The notes beneath the pieces are model-generated. The model saw nothing but the letters and a program-made list of their open reading frames with translations, was not told the origin of the DNA and searched no databases. From NCBI GenBank assembly GCA_964396655.1, contig CAYNFP010000009.1, positions 1 to 50,077 on the forward strand: a stretch of DNA of 50,077 bases. Direction: 5' to 3'. Below are positions 1 to 8,327 of this stretch, one piece after another. Both the position numbers and the translations under genes were made by a program. Every line of letters begins with the position of its first letter. Positions within the stretch are counted from its first letter, which is position 1. The stretch comes from CAYNFP01 sp964396655. Its GTDB lineage: Bacteria; Bacillota_I; Bacilli_A; RF39; UBA660.

Positions 1-62
1 GAATTGGGGTTCTGAAATCTTTTTAATGTGTCTACTTTTACTTGACTAGTTCAAATAATTGA

Positions 63-1145
63 TTATTCATCTTTTTTTATTTTTATAACTATCTGATACA
101 TATCTTCAAAATCAAACTCTTCTGTTGATATGTCCTCTCCTTTGTTTTCCAAATCTCTAATAAAACTTCTAGTTTTATTTACTATTCCTATGTAACCTTG
201 AGGTTTTTCAGGCAAAGATTCAACATTTTCAATTTCTTCTTCTTTCTGACTTTTAAACTCATTTATTAAATCATTATTTGTATTTGGTATTTCAACAGGT
301 ACTTTTATTGGATTTTCTAAAAAGAATTCTTCTTCGTCTTCTTCTTTTTTTTCAAAAGGAGATAATATTTTGCTATCTTCATCTATTATATTTATTATTT
401 TATCATTGTCTTTTGGTTCAAAAATTTCTGCTTCCTTATATGGTTTGGGTTCTAAAACTTCTTTAGGTAAAGGTTTAAATTCTTCTCCAAAATTTGGAAT
501 TTCAATATTAAATGGAGGTTTTAAAACTCCACCATCTCCGGATGTTCCTAATAACTCGTTTATTTCATCTTCGGTTTGTTTAACGGTTAATTTTTCATTA
601 ATAATTCTATTTAATAAATTAATTTGAAGAGGAGCATCTGTAATCCTCAATAAACTTCTAGCGTGTCTTTCAGAAATTCTATTACTTAATAGTGCATCTT
701 GTGCTTCTTCTGTTAATGCTAGCAATCTAACTTTATTTGCTACGGTAGATTGTCCGATTCCAAGCTTTTTTGCTATTTCTTCTTGAGTTTCTCCTTTGTT
801 TATTAACTTTTTATATGATTGTGCCTCCTCTATTGCTGTTAAGTCTTTCCTTTGTATATTTTCAGTAATAGCTATTTCCGCACTTGTATTATCATCAGTT
901 TCTACAATAATTGCGGGTACATTATTAAGCCCAGCTATGCAAGATGCTTTATATCTTCTCTCTCCTGCAATTATTTCATACTTATCGCCGATTTTCCTTA
1001 ATAATAGAGGTTGTATTACTCCGTGTTGTTTTATAGAATCTGCCAATTCGTTTAATTCTTTTTCACCAAATGCCAATCTTGGTTGAAACCTATTTGGTAT
1101 TATATCTTCAATTGATATATTTAATACTTCTTTATTTCCTATCAT
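63..1145 (-). CDS. noc: Nucleoid occlusion protein Noc (ParB-family CTPase)
   Basis: A ParB-fold CTP switch that in Bacillus binds NBS sites, spreads on DNA and blocks septum formation over the nucleoid. ParB N-domain with the CTP-binding GERRYKA motif at residues 61-67. The helix-turn-helix carries GQSTVANK at 131-138 and SERHAR at 158-163, the forms typical of Noc and not of Spo0J. The C-terminal about 45 residues resemble the Noc dimerisation domain. Matching NBS palindromes occur at 17901 and 19686. Two oddities: the protein starts directly at the ParB domain, so the amphipathic membrane-binding helix of Bacillus Noc is absent, and a low-complexity acidic, proline-containing linker of about 110 residues (about 201-312) separates DNA-binding and dimerisation domains. 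Start supported by GAGGGTGA seven bases upstream. Last gene of the mnmE operon. Family assignment confident. Confidence 0.93.
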   Translation of the reverse strand: MIGNKEVLNISIEDIIPNRFQPRLAFGEKELNELADSIKQHGVIQPLLLRKIGDKYEIIAGERRYKASCIAGLNNVPAIIVETDDNTSAEIAITENIQRKDLTAIEEAQSYKKLINKGETQEEIAKKLGIGQSTVANKVRLLALTEEAQDALLSNRISERHARSLLRITDAPLQINLLNRIINEKLTVKQTEDEINELLGTSGDGGVLKPPFNIEIPNFGEEFKPLPKEVLEPKPYKEAEIFEPKDNDKIINIIDEDSKILSPFEKKEEDEEEFFLENPIKVPVEIPNTNNDLINEFKSQKEEEIENVESLPEKPQGYIGIVNKTRSFIRDLENKGEDISTEEFDFEDMYQIVIKIKKDE

Positions 1146-1198
1146 AAAAAAATCACCCTCTATTCTTATCCTATTATAATTTTAAACTATTTGAAAAT

Positions 1199-1906
1199 TT
1201 ATTTCAAGTGTTTTACTATATCTTTATATTCTCTTGGATATTTTTCATTTGTTTTTTTTAATTTTTTAATGATTAAAATTTTTCTATCAGAATTTTCTAT
1301 TGGCAACTCATAAGAAATTATTTTTTCTATTACAGAATCTAACTCTTTTAAAATAAATTTAGAATTTACTAGCTCTTCTTCCAAATTAGATTTTAAAGGT
1401 AGAAAATACCCATTAACTTTCAATAAGGGTATTGCTAATTCTGATATTACTCTTAAATCAGAAACCGCTCTGCAAGTCACTATATCAAATTTTTCTTTAT
1501 TATTTTTTGCACACAACTCCGCTCTATCATTTATAATTTTTATTTTTTCTAAATTAAGTTTGTTTATAACTTCTTTTAAAAATTCACATTTTTTAGTACT
1601 TGATTCTATTAAAGTAACATTTATTTTATCAAAAAATATTTTTATAACCATTCCTGGAAATCCAGCACCTGTTCCAAAGTCGCACAATTCTATATTTTCA
1701 TTTTTGAATAAATTTGTTTTTACAATGCAAATAGAATCATAAAAATGTTTTAAATATACATCTTCTTCTTTTATTATTCTTGTTAAATTAAATTTTTCAT
1801 TCCAAATTGTTAATATTTTATAATAATTATCTAATTTATTTAATATTTCATCTGTAACATTTAAATTTAACTTTTTACATTCTAATATAAATTCTTCTTT
1901 ATTCAT
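1199..1906 (-). CDS. rsmG: 16S rRNA (guanine527-N7)-methyltransferase RsmG
   Basis: Methylates N7 of G527 in 16S rRNA using S-adenosylmethionine. The SAM-binding glycine loop GTGAGFPG lies at residues 78-85, followed by an acidic strand (TLIESSTKK) and the conserved FDIVTCRAV segment. At 235 residues it has the normal family length. The ATG overlaps the mnmG stop by eight bases (ATGAATAA), with AAAGGAG eight bases upstream, so it is translationally linked to mnmG. Loss of this methylation gives low-level streptomycin resistance in other bacteria (established knowledge). Order mnmE-mnmG-rsmG-noc is the classical Bacillota one. Confidence 0.96.
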   Translation of the reverse strand: MNKEEFILECKKLNLNVTDEILNKLDNYYKILTIWNEKFNLTRIIKEEDVYLKHFYDSICIVKTNLFKNENIELCDFGTGAGFPGMVIKIFFDKINVTLIESSTKKCEFLKEVINKLNLEKIKIINDRAELCAKNNKEKFDIVTCRAVSDLRVISELAIPLLKVNGYFLPLKSNLEEELVNSKFILKELDSVIEKIISYELPIENSDRKILIIKKLKKTNEKYPREYKDIVKHLK

Positions 1907-3761
1907 TAGGATACTCCTTTTTTAAATATATTAATAACATAGATATATCTGATGGATTTATTCCACCAATTCTAGAAGCTTGACCTATTGTTAATGGTCT
2001 TATTAACTCTAATTTTTGTCTAGCTTCAGTTGCTATATTTTTAATTTTACTATAATTTATATCAAGTGGTAATTTTTTCTTTTCCAAATTAATCATTTTT
2101 TCTACTTCTTTTTGAGTTTTTTCAATATATCCTTTATACTTTATATTTATTTCAACTTGCTCTATTACATATTTATCAAACTTAATATTTAAATGTTTTA
2201 ATACTCTATTTAATTTAATTTCAGGTCTTTTAATTAAATCCATTAATTTTATACCCGAATTTATCTTAGAAGATTTATTTTTAACTAAAAATTCATTGTT
2301 TTCAGAAGTTCTTTTAAAAACAATTTCTTTTAATAAATTTTCTAATTCTTTAATTTTATTTTCCTTCTTAATAAATTTGTTGTATTTTTTGTTGTCTATT
2401 AACCCTACTCTTTTGCCTATTTCGGTCAACCTTATATCCGAGTTATCATGTCTTAATAACAAGCGAAATTCCGCTCTTGAGGTTAATAATCTATAAGGCT
2501 CTGTTATTCCTTTATTTATTAAATCATCAATTAAAACTCCAATATATGCTTCATTTCTTTTAAGTATTAATGGTTCTTTACCTTTTATAGATAGTGAAGC
2601 ATTTATTCCGGCAATTAAACCTTGTGCAGCTGCTTCTTCATAACCACTCGTTCCATTTATTTGACCTGCAGTATAAAGATTTTTTATTTTTTTTGACTCT
2701 AAAGACATATTTAATTCTGTGGGGTCTATTGCATCATATTCAATTGCATAACCATATTTAGTTATTTTACAATTTTCTAACCCTTTCATTGTATGTAATA
2801 ATTTTTCTTGAATGTCTTCTGGCATAGTTGTTGAAAAACCACCAACATATAGTTCGTTTGTCTCTAGTTCGTTTGGTTCTAAGAAAATTTGATGTCTATC
2901 TTTATCCCTAAACTTCACTACTTTATCTTCTATTGATGGACAATATCTAGGGCCTATTCCCTTTATCATTCCGCTATATAAAGCACATTTATCTAGATTT
3001 TTTAATATTAATTCGTGTGTTTCATTATTTGTGTAAGTAAGATAGCATGGAATTTGATTTTTAACTTTATAAGTTGGTTTATAGAAATTACTAAAAGAAA
3101 GTAATTTTTTATCACCTTTTTCTATTTTTATTTTAAAATAATCCACTGTACTTCCGTCTATTCTTGGTGGTGTCCCCGTTTTTAACCTAATTATTTTAAT
3201 TCCAAGACCTTCTAAATTTTTACTCAAATATAAAGATGTTTTTTCTCCGTGAGGACCACCCTTATATTTTTCGTGACCTCTCATTATATCAGAATTCAAA
3301 TATGTTCCGGTTGTTAGTATAACCTTTTTAGAATATATTTCTTTTTTACTTTCGGTAATTACACCAATAACTTCGTTATTTTTTATAATTAGTTCTTTTA
3401 CTAAATCTTCTAATAATTCTATATTTTCATTTGATTTTAATTCTTTGATCATTTCTATAGTATATAACTTTTTATCAGATTGACACCTTAAAGATCTAAC
3501 TCCAGGACCTTTTTTACTATTTAAAAACTTTATTTGAATATGAGTTCTATCTGCAATTTCACCCATAATTCCACCTAGGGCATCTATTTCTCTTACTACA
3601 ATACCCTTAGCACTTCCCCCGATTGATGGATTGCATGGCATATCTCCTATATTTTGTATATTTCCAGTAATTAAAAGAGTTTTTAAATTGTTTTTAGCAC
3701 ACGCAAAAGTTGCTTCACAACCAGCATGTCCACCGCCAACAACAATGATATCATATTTCAT
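1899..3761 (-). CDS. mnmG: tRNA uridine-34 carboxymethylaminomethyl enzyme MnmG (GidA)
   Basis: FAD-dependent partner of MnmE; together they modify U34 in the wobble position of tRNAs reading NNA/NNG codons. The Rossmann dinucleotide motif GGGHAG occupies residues 9-14, followed by the family signatures NPSIGGSAKG and, near the C-terminus, GGINPSDI. I chose the ATG at 3761 (protein begins MKYDIIVVGG) over the longer in-frame start at 3788 because GAGGTG lies just upstream of it and the longer start would overlap mnmE. That gives 620 residues, close to the B. subtilis protein. Eleven bases separate it from the mnmE stop. Confidence 0.96.
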   Translation of the reverse strand: MKYDIIVVGGGHAGCEATFACAKNNLKTLLITGNIQNIGDMPCNPSIGGSAKGIVVREIDALGGIMGEIADRTHIQIKFLNSKKGPGVRSLRCQSDKKLYTIEMIKELKSNENIELLEDLVKELIIKNNEVIGVITESKKEIYSKKVILTTGTYLNSDIMRGHEKYKGGPHGEKTSLYLSKNLEGLGIKIIRLKTGTPPRIDGSTVDYFKIKIEKGDKKLLSFSNFYKPTYKVKNQIPCYLTYTNNETHELILKNLDKCALYSGMIKGIGPRYCPSIEDKVVKFRDKDRHQIFLEPNELETNELYVGGFSTTMPEDIQEKLLHTMKGLENCKITKYGYAIEYDAIDPTELNMSLESKKIKNLYTAGQINGTSGYEEAAAQGLIAGINASLSIKGKEPLILKRNEAYIGVLIDDLINKGITEPYRLLTSRAEFRLLLRHDNSDIRLTEIGKRVGLIDNKKYNKFIKKENKIKELENLLKEIVFKRTSENNEFLVKNKSSKINSGIKLMDLIKRPEIKLNRVLKHLNIKFDKYVIEQVEINIKYKGYIEKTQKEVEKMINLEKKKLPLDINYSKIKNIATEARQKLELIRPLTIGQASRIGGINPSDISMLLIYLKKEYPNE

Positions 3762-3772
3762 CTTATTCACCT

Positions 3773-5125
3773 CTATTTTCCCAAGCAAAAGTTCTTGAAT
3801 ATTTCATCAATTAAATTTTCTTTATATGTATCTCCAGTTATTTCACCTAATTTATCCCAAATTTTTCTTATATCAATTTCAATTAAATCAACTTCAACTT
3901 TATTTTTAACATCTTTTTCTATATTATTAATTACATTTTTACATTCTTTTAAAATTGAAATTTGTCTTGAATTTGATAAATATGTATAATCATTCAATTC
4001 TATTTCATTTAAATTAAACATCTTTATAATTTCTTGTTTTAAAGACTCTGTACCTGATTCTTCTTTAGTTGATGTATAGATTTTTCTGTATTCTTTAAAA
4101 ATACTCTCATCTATTTTTTTGTCTTTATCACTTTTATTTATAACTATTAATAATTTAGATTTTTTAATACTTTCTAATACTTTTTTATCTTCAGCAGTAA
4201 TTTCTGAACTTCCATCTAATACAAGTAAAACTAAATCAGAATTTTCAATTGCTTGATAACTTTTCTTTACACCTAGTTCTTCTACTATGTTGCTAGTTTC
4301 ACGAATACCTGCTGTATCTATTAATTTTATTTCTATTCCATTTAATATTATTGAGCCTTCTACTATGTCTCTTGTAGTACCTTCTATATCTGTCACTATT
4401 GCTTTATCTTCGTTAATTAATTTATTTAATAAACTACTTTTGCCTACATTTGGTTTACCAACAATAGAAACTGTTATTCCATTTTTTAATAATTGCTGAT
4501 TTTCACTTTTAGTTATAATTTCTTCTAACTTTTCTCTAATAATTTTAGTTTTTTCTTTTAGTAACTCATTTGTTACCACTAAAGCATCTTCATATTCTGG
4601 ATAATCAATATTAACTTCTATATTAGCAGTTAAACTTAATAATTCATCTCTTAAGTTGTTAATTAATTTAGTGGCTTCTCCGGTTAAGGCTTTCATTCCT
4701 ATCTTTCTAGCAACTTCAGTTTTAGCACTTACTATATCCCCTACTGCTTCTGCCTCAACTAAATTTATTCTTCCATTTAAAAAAGCTCTTTTTAAAAACT
4801 CTCCTGGTTCTGCTAACCTACAACCATTTACTAATAATAGCTCTAAAATTTTATTAGTACTTGCTACCCCGCCATGACAATTTATTTCTATAATATCTTC
4901 TTTTGTGTATGTTTTAGGAGCTTTAAATATAGATACTAATACTTCATCTATTTTTTCTTTTTTGTCCATAATAAAACCATAATGAATAGTATGACTATCA
5001 AATTTATTTAAATCTTTATTAAATATTTTATTAACTATAGATAATGATTCTCTACCACTTATTTTAATTACATTTAATGCAGATTCTCCAATTATTGTAG
5101 AAACAGCACATATAGTATCTTCCAT
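3773..5125 (-). CDS. mnmE: tRNA modification GTPase MnmE
   Basis: Potassium-dependent GTPase that works with MnmG on wobble uridine modification. Formyl-THF-binding N-domain at about 1-118, helical domain, and an inserted G domain with G1 GKPNVGKS (223-230), TTRD switch (250-253) and DTAG (270-273). The C-terminal tetrapeptide CLGK contains the catalytic cysteine of the family CxGK motif. At 450 residues it is full length. First gene of a four-gene operon with mnmG, rsmG and noc. Preceded by a strong promoter (TTACTT, 16 bases, TATAAT) that is duplicated on the other side of the neighbouring Erm-type gene. Confidence 0.97.
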   Translation of the reverse strand: MEDTICAVSTIIGESALNVIKISGRESLSIVNKIFNKDLNKFDSHTIHYGFIMDKKEKIDEVLVSIFKAPKTYTKEDIIEINCHGGVASTNKILELLLVNGCRLAEPGEFLKRAFLNGRINLVEAEAVGDIVSAKTEVARKIGMKALTGEATKLINNLRDELLSLTANIEVNIDYPEYEDALVVTNELLKEKTKIIREKLEEIITKSENQQLLKNGITVSIVGKPNVGKSSLLNKLINEDKAIVTDIEGTTRDIVEGSIILNGIEIKLIDTAGIRETSNIVEELGVKKSYQAIENSDLVLLVLDGSSEITAEDKKVLESIKKSKLLIVINKSDKDKKIDESIFKEYRKIYTSTKEESGTESLKQEIIKMFNLNEIELNDYTYLSNSRQISILKECKNVINNIEKDVKNKVEVDLIEIDIRKIWDKLGEITGDTYKENLIDEIFKNFCLGK

Positions 5126-5146
5126 ATAAATTCCTTTTCTTTCGTG

Positions 5147-5180
5147 ATAGATTATAGCATTTTTATATAATTAAGTAAAT
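5147..5180. repeat. Direct repeat copy A flanking the Erm-type gene
   Basis: 34 bp matching 6143-6176 in the same orientation with three mismatches (31/34); the inner 26 bp (5155-5180 against 6151-6176) differ at one position. The repeat contains a complete promoter. The copies are offset by 996 bp and bracket exactly one gene. Confidence 0.8.
5151..5178 (-). promoter_or_regulatory. Sigma-A type promoter of the mnmE operon
   Basis: On the minus strand: -35 TTACTT (5173-5178), 16-base spacer ending in TGC, -10 TATAAT (5151-5156). It starts right after the stop codon of the Erm-type gene and lies inside a repeat shared with the region upstream of that gene. Confidence 0.75.
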
Positions 5181-5182
5181 AA

Positions 5183-6097
5183 TTAATCTTTGTTATATGT
5201 GTTTTTCCAATCTTCATCCAACCTAGTTCTATATATTTTATCTAATTTATTATTTTCTTTATTCATTTTTTGATAAGAACCTTTTACTAGATTTTTCTTT
5301 TCTTGAGACACAAATTGTATATAAACTTCAAATAATTTTAGCCATTCTTGATATGTCCAGGAAGAAATACTTGATTCTAAATCAATCCCAATATATTTTT
5401 TACTTCTTTTTAATTGTTCATAAGTTAATATTTTTTTTGTTTTTTGTTCCAAATTATTTCCTGAAGACATATAGACATAAGAAATAAAATCCCAATAATC
5501 TGTAATAGGACATTTTTTTATATCACAAAAAGGTCTTGTTTTAAAATTAATCAAAACAATATCTACAGACGGAACAGGATAAAAATCTTCTCTATTAAAT
5601 TTATAAATTTCTTTAATTTCATACTTTGGCTTATAAAGTAATGATTTATAACTTTCTTTATTAAGTGGTTCTCCTACATAATTTAAAAAAGCTTCATACT
5701 GCATTATTAAATACATATCTTGTGGCGGATTTGAAGAACTTAATATTTTACTTAAAATCTTTGAAGTAAGATTAAATGGTATATTTGAAAAAATTTTATA
5801 ATTTTCTTTTTCTGGTAATGAATAATTGAGAAAATTTTCATTTAAAATAGATATATTATTATTTGTTTTAAATTTATTTAATAAGTTTAGATATAATTCT
5901 TGATCAAATTCTATTCCAACTACTTTTTCAGCTTTTAAAGATAGTTGTTCTGTTATAATACCACTTCCAGGACCTATTTCAATCACTAAATCATTTTTAT
6001 TTATAGAACTTATATCAATTATTTTCTTAACTAAATTTGTATCACACAAAAAATTTTGTGAATCTCTAATATTTATTTTTTGAGTATCTTCTTTCAT
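5183..6097 (-). CDS. Erm-type rRNA adenine N6-methyltransferase
   Basis: SAM-dependent rRNA adenine methyltransferase of the KsgA/Erm superfamily. Motifs in order, numbered from the ATG start: QNFL near the N-terminus, SAM loop EIGPGSG (40-46), acidic GIEFD, catalytic-site FSNIPF (103-108), and FYPVPSVD. The NIPF form and the C-terminal region (LTYEQLKR ... WTYQEWLKLF) match Erm 23S rRNA methyltransferases (A2058, macrolide-lincosamide-streptogramin B resistance) better than KsgA, and a canonical KsgA with NLPY is present at 30922. ATG at 6097 is used; an in-frame GTG at 6109 is possible and neither has a strong ribosome site. 304 residues with a basic C-terminal tail of about 35, longer than typical Erm. 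Single-gene unit inserted between the rpmH operon terminator and mnmE. Resistance is inferred, not shown. Confidence 0.8.
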   Translation of the reverse strand: MKEDTQKINIRDSQNFLCDTNLVKKIIDISSINKNDLVIEIGPGSGIITEQLSLKAEKVVGIEFDQELYLNLLNKFKTNNNISILNENFLNYSLPEKENYKIFSNIPFNLTSKILSKILSSSNPPQDMYLIMQYEAFLNYVGEPLNKESYKSLLYKPKYEIKEIYKFNREDFYPVPSVDIVLINFKTRPFCDIKKCPITDYWDFISYVYMSSGNNLEQKTKKILTYEQLKRSKKYIGIDLESSISSWTYQEWLKLFEVYIQFVSQEKKNLVKGSYQKMNKENNKLDKIYRTRLDEDWKNTYNKD

Positions 6098-6142
6098 AAA
6101 ACATCTCACATTCTTATTTTAATTTTTTAATGTTAAATTTAA

Positions 6143-6176
6143 ATAAATTTTAGCATTTTTATATTATTAAGTAAAT
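6143..6176. repeat. Direct repeat copy B flanking the Erm-type gene
   Basis: Second copy of the 34-bp promoter-containing repeat (see 5147-5180). It sits between the terminator at 6176-6199 and the Erm-type gene, so exchange between the copies would remove the gene and leave terminator followed by mnmE promoter. Confidence 0.8.
6147..6174 (-). promoter_or_regulatory. Promoter of the Erm-type gene
   Basis: Minus strand: -35 TTACTT (6169-6174), 16-base spacer ending TGC, -10 TAAAAT (6147-6152). One base of the -10 differs from the mnmE copy (TATAAT). The predicted start leaves a leader of roughly 30-45 nt with no room for a long attenuator peptide. Confidence 0.65.
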
Positions 6177-6199
6177 GAAAAACACGCTTTTTAAGCGTT
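6176..6199 (-). terminator. Terminator of the rpmH-jag operon
   Basis: Hairpin ACGCTT-AAA-AAGCGT (6184-6198) followed on the minus strand by a T run (5 of the next 7 bases). It lies downstream of the last small gene of the operon. T residues on the other side could give weak plus-strand termination too. Confidence 0.75.
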
Positions 6200-6234
6200 A
6201 TTTTTTAATAATACTCTTAATTAATTTTAAATCT

Positions 6235-6465
6235 TTATAAGTGTCTTGTTTTTATTACTGGAATCTCTTGTTTTTCTAAATCTATAATACTTATATAGCT
6301 TTCATAACCACACACAGGACACCTGAATATAAAAAAAGAACCATTAATTAAATGGTTCTTCTTTAAATCAGAAATATTAACAACTAGAAATGAAAAACAA
6401 GTATCACACTCTAGTTGATATTCTTTTAATATCGTCCCTTCTTGGCCTAGCCTCATTATTCTCAT
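6235..6465 (-). CDS. Small zinc-ribbon-like protein, function unknown
   Basis: 76-residue protein, not recognised. Two CxxC pairs, C20/C23 and C49/C52 (the second as CPVCG), spaced like a four-cysteine zinc ribbon with a hydrophobic beta-rich stretch between them. No membrane segment or signal peptide. The ribosome site TAGGAGGT eight bases before the ATG is strong. It is the last gene of the rpmH-rnpA-yidC-jag operon, before the hairpin at 6184, so it is probably co-expressed with RNA-binding and ribosome-related genes. A role in nucleic-acid binding is only a guess. Confidence 0.7.
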   Translation of the reverse strand: MRIMRLGQEGTILKEYQLECDTCFSFLVVNISDLKKNHLINGSFFIFRCPVCGYESYISIIDLEKQEIPVIKTRHL

Positions 6466-6506
6466 ATATATACCTCCTATATTTAAGAGTATTATAGATT
6501 AGTTTT

Positions 6507-6749
6507 TTATTGTCTCAAACCTCTAAAAAAAACCCTCGATTCAGGTTCAAAAGCTGGAAGCTCCTTTATTTTTTTTGTAAAATAATTATTAACAAATGTT
6601 ACAGCAGCTTCATCTATTTGAACTAAAACACTTGAATTTGATTTTCTATAATAACGCCTGTCTTGAAGTATTCTGTTTGCTTTGGTATTAGCACTAATAT
6701 AAGGCTTATTGTCTTTCATAAAAATTCTAAATCCTAATTGACTTGGCAT
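6507..6749 (-). CDS. Small conserved-looking protein of unknown function
   Basis: 80 residues, no family recognised. Soluble and basic, with an Arg/Tyr-rich segment (DRRYYRK) around residues 30-36 and an aromatic FFRGLRQ end; no cysteines or membrane segments. It starts eight bases after the jag stop, with an AGGGG-type ribosome site, and has the same AT-rich codon use as its neighbours. Its place in the operon between jag and the zinc-ribbon gene is the only functional clue. Confidence 0.65.
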   Translation of the reverse strand: MPSQLGFRIFMKDNKPYISANTKANRILQDRRYYRKSNSSVLVQIDEAAVTFVNNYFTKKIKELPAFEPESRVFFRGLRQ

Positions 6750-6757
6750 AATGACCC

Positions 6758-7372
6758 CTATTCCTTTCCTTTATATTTTATAACTACATATCTATTTGGT
6801 TCTTCACCTTCACTAATTGTTTCAATATAATCAAATCCTGATAAAGCATTGTGAACAACTCTTCTATCATATGAATTCATTGGATCTAATTTAATGTCTA
6901 CTTTAGATATAGTAACTTCTCTTGCTAATCTTTTGACATTTTTTTCTAAAAAATAATTTTGCTTTTCTTTATAATTTTCTACATCTAATATTACATTAGC
7001 AAATATATCTATATGGTTATATATTGCTTGTTTAACAAATGTTTGAAGAGATTCTAATATATGCCCCTGTTTTCCTATTATAATTGAATTGTTGTCAGTA
7101 AATAATTTATATGATATTTGTTTTTCTCTTATTCTTGTTTCAACATTTCCATTTAAATTAAAACCCTTTAAAAACTCTTCAATTAGTTGTTTACCATAAT
7201 CTGCTACATCTGTTACTTTAACAATTTCGATTATATATTTTTTAGCTTTTAATAAACCGCCTTTTTGTTCAGATATATTATAAATTATATCTGTTTCTTG
7301 GCAATTTAATTCTTCACAAGCTTGAGTTAATAATGTTTCTTCCTTTTTTCCTTCAAATTTATATTTTTCCAT
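6758..7372 (-). CDS. khpB: RNA-binding protein KhpB/Jag
   Basis: Three-part RNA-binding protein. The Jag N-terminal domain is at about 1-50 (ends KAKKYIIE). The KH domain centres on IIIGKQGHILESLQ, where GKQG is the GXXG loop. The C-terminal R3H domain has RRVVHNALS and the NRYVVIKY end. In Bacillota it binds many transcripts with KhpA and affects cell division and elongation (established knowledge). 204 residues is normal. Preceded by AGGGAGGT and immediately follows yidC, the usual spoIIIJ-jag pairing. Confidence 0.95.
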   Translation of the reverse strand: MEKYKFEGKKEETLLTQACEELNCQETDIIYNISEQKGGLLKAKKYIIEIVKVTDVADYGKQLIEEFLKGFNLNGNVETRIREKQISYKLFTDNNSIIIGKQGHILESLQTFVKQAIYNHIDIFANVILDVENYKEKQNYFLEKNVKRLAREVTISKVDIKLDPMNSYDRRVVHNALSGFDYIETISEGEEPNRYVVIKYKGKE

Positions 7373-7382
7373 AATTACCTCC

Positions 7383-8327
7383 CTATTTTTTTATTTTTAC
7401 TTTCTTTTTATGATCTGTTGAATTTAATTTTTTCATAATTATATTTTGTATAATTGTAAATCCACTAGATACTATCCAATATAATGCGATTGCGGTTGGC
7501 AATGAGAATGACATAAATGATATAAATATAATCATAAATTTATTCATAAATTGCATTTGTTTAGCTTGAGATTCATCCATTCCTTGATTATTCATGTTTT
7601 TCATAGAGAAATATGTTGTTGCAATTATCAATAATATTAATATTATATACCAGTAATTTCCTGTTTTTATTGCTTCCCAAGGAGTTGTTCCCAATTTAAA
7701 TATTAAAAATTTTCCTTCAAACAATACTGGTATTCTATAAACTGCTTCTAAGAAAGCAAAGAATATAGGTAATTGTAGAAATGCAAATAAGCAACCAGAT
7801 AAAGGACTTATATTATATTTTTTGTAAATAACCATCATTTCTTGACTTTTCATCATAGTTGATTCTTTATCGGTCTTGTCTTTATATTTTTTCTCTAATT
7901 TATCTAACTCTGGTTTAGCCTTTTTCATATTCTCACTTAATAAAGTAGATTTTTTTGAGAATGGAAATAATACCGCTCTTAAAATGAATGCTACAACCAT
8001 TATAGATAATCCATAACTTTTTAATAATAGTCCTAATTTAATAACAAACCACGCTAATGGTTTAACAAAGAATGAAGTCCATAATCCCTCATATTTTGAA
8101 TTACTAAGAGAAAATTCATTACATTTAGGTAAATTTTCTAATTTAATTCCAGTTTTATCTTCATTTTCAATATATATTTTTTTCATCTCTTCTGTAGAAG
8201 GCTGGCATAATATATTTGAAACATAACTTTTAGTTGTTTTATCTTCAGTTTGTAATGTAAATCTTTTAGTACATCCACTAAATGCAAATAAAACTGCTAT
8301 AAATAATAATAATATTTTCTTTTTCAT
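7383..8327 (-). CDS. yidC: Membrane protein insertase YidC (SpoIIIJ/OxaA type)
   Basis: Inserts and folds membrane proteins with or after the Sec translocon. Lipoprotein signal peptide with lipobox FSGC, lipidated Cys19. Then an extracellular segment, a conserved first core helix (about 90-112), a charged cytoplasmic hairpin loop (KAKPELDKLEKKYKDK) and further membrane helices at about 175-195, 220-240 and 260-290; basic C-terminal tail for ribosome contact. 314 residues, slightly over the B. subtilis size. Its ATG shares one base with the rnpA stop. It is the only YidC in the window. Confidence 0.96.
   Translation of the reverse strand: MKKKILLLFIAVLFAFSGCTKRFTLQTEDKTTKSYVSNILCQPSTEEMKKIYIENEDKTGIKLENLPKCNEFSLSNSKYEGLWTSFFVKPLAWFVIKLGLLLKSYGLSIMVVAFILRAVLFPFSKKSTLLSENMKKAKPELDKLEKKYKDKTDKESTMMKSQEMMVIYKKYNISPLSGCLFAFLQLPIFFAFLEAVYRIPVLFEGKFLIFKLGTTPWEAIKTGNYWYIILILLIIATTYFSMKNMNNQGMDESQAKQMQFMNKFMIIFISFMSFSLPTAIALYWIVSSGFTIIQNIIMKKLNSTDHKKKVKIKK

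Noticed and set aside
1..62. Extra features before noc
   Set aside because: 62 bases with no hairpin, start or repeat that I can support.
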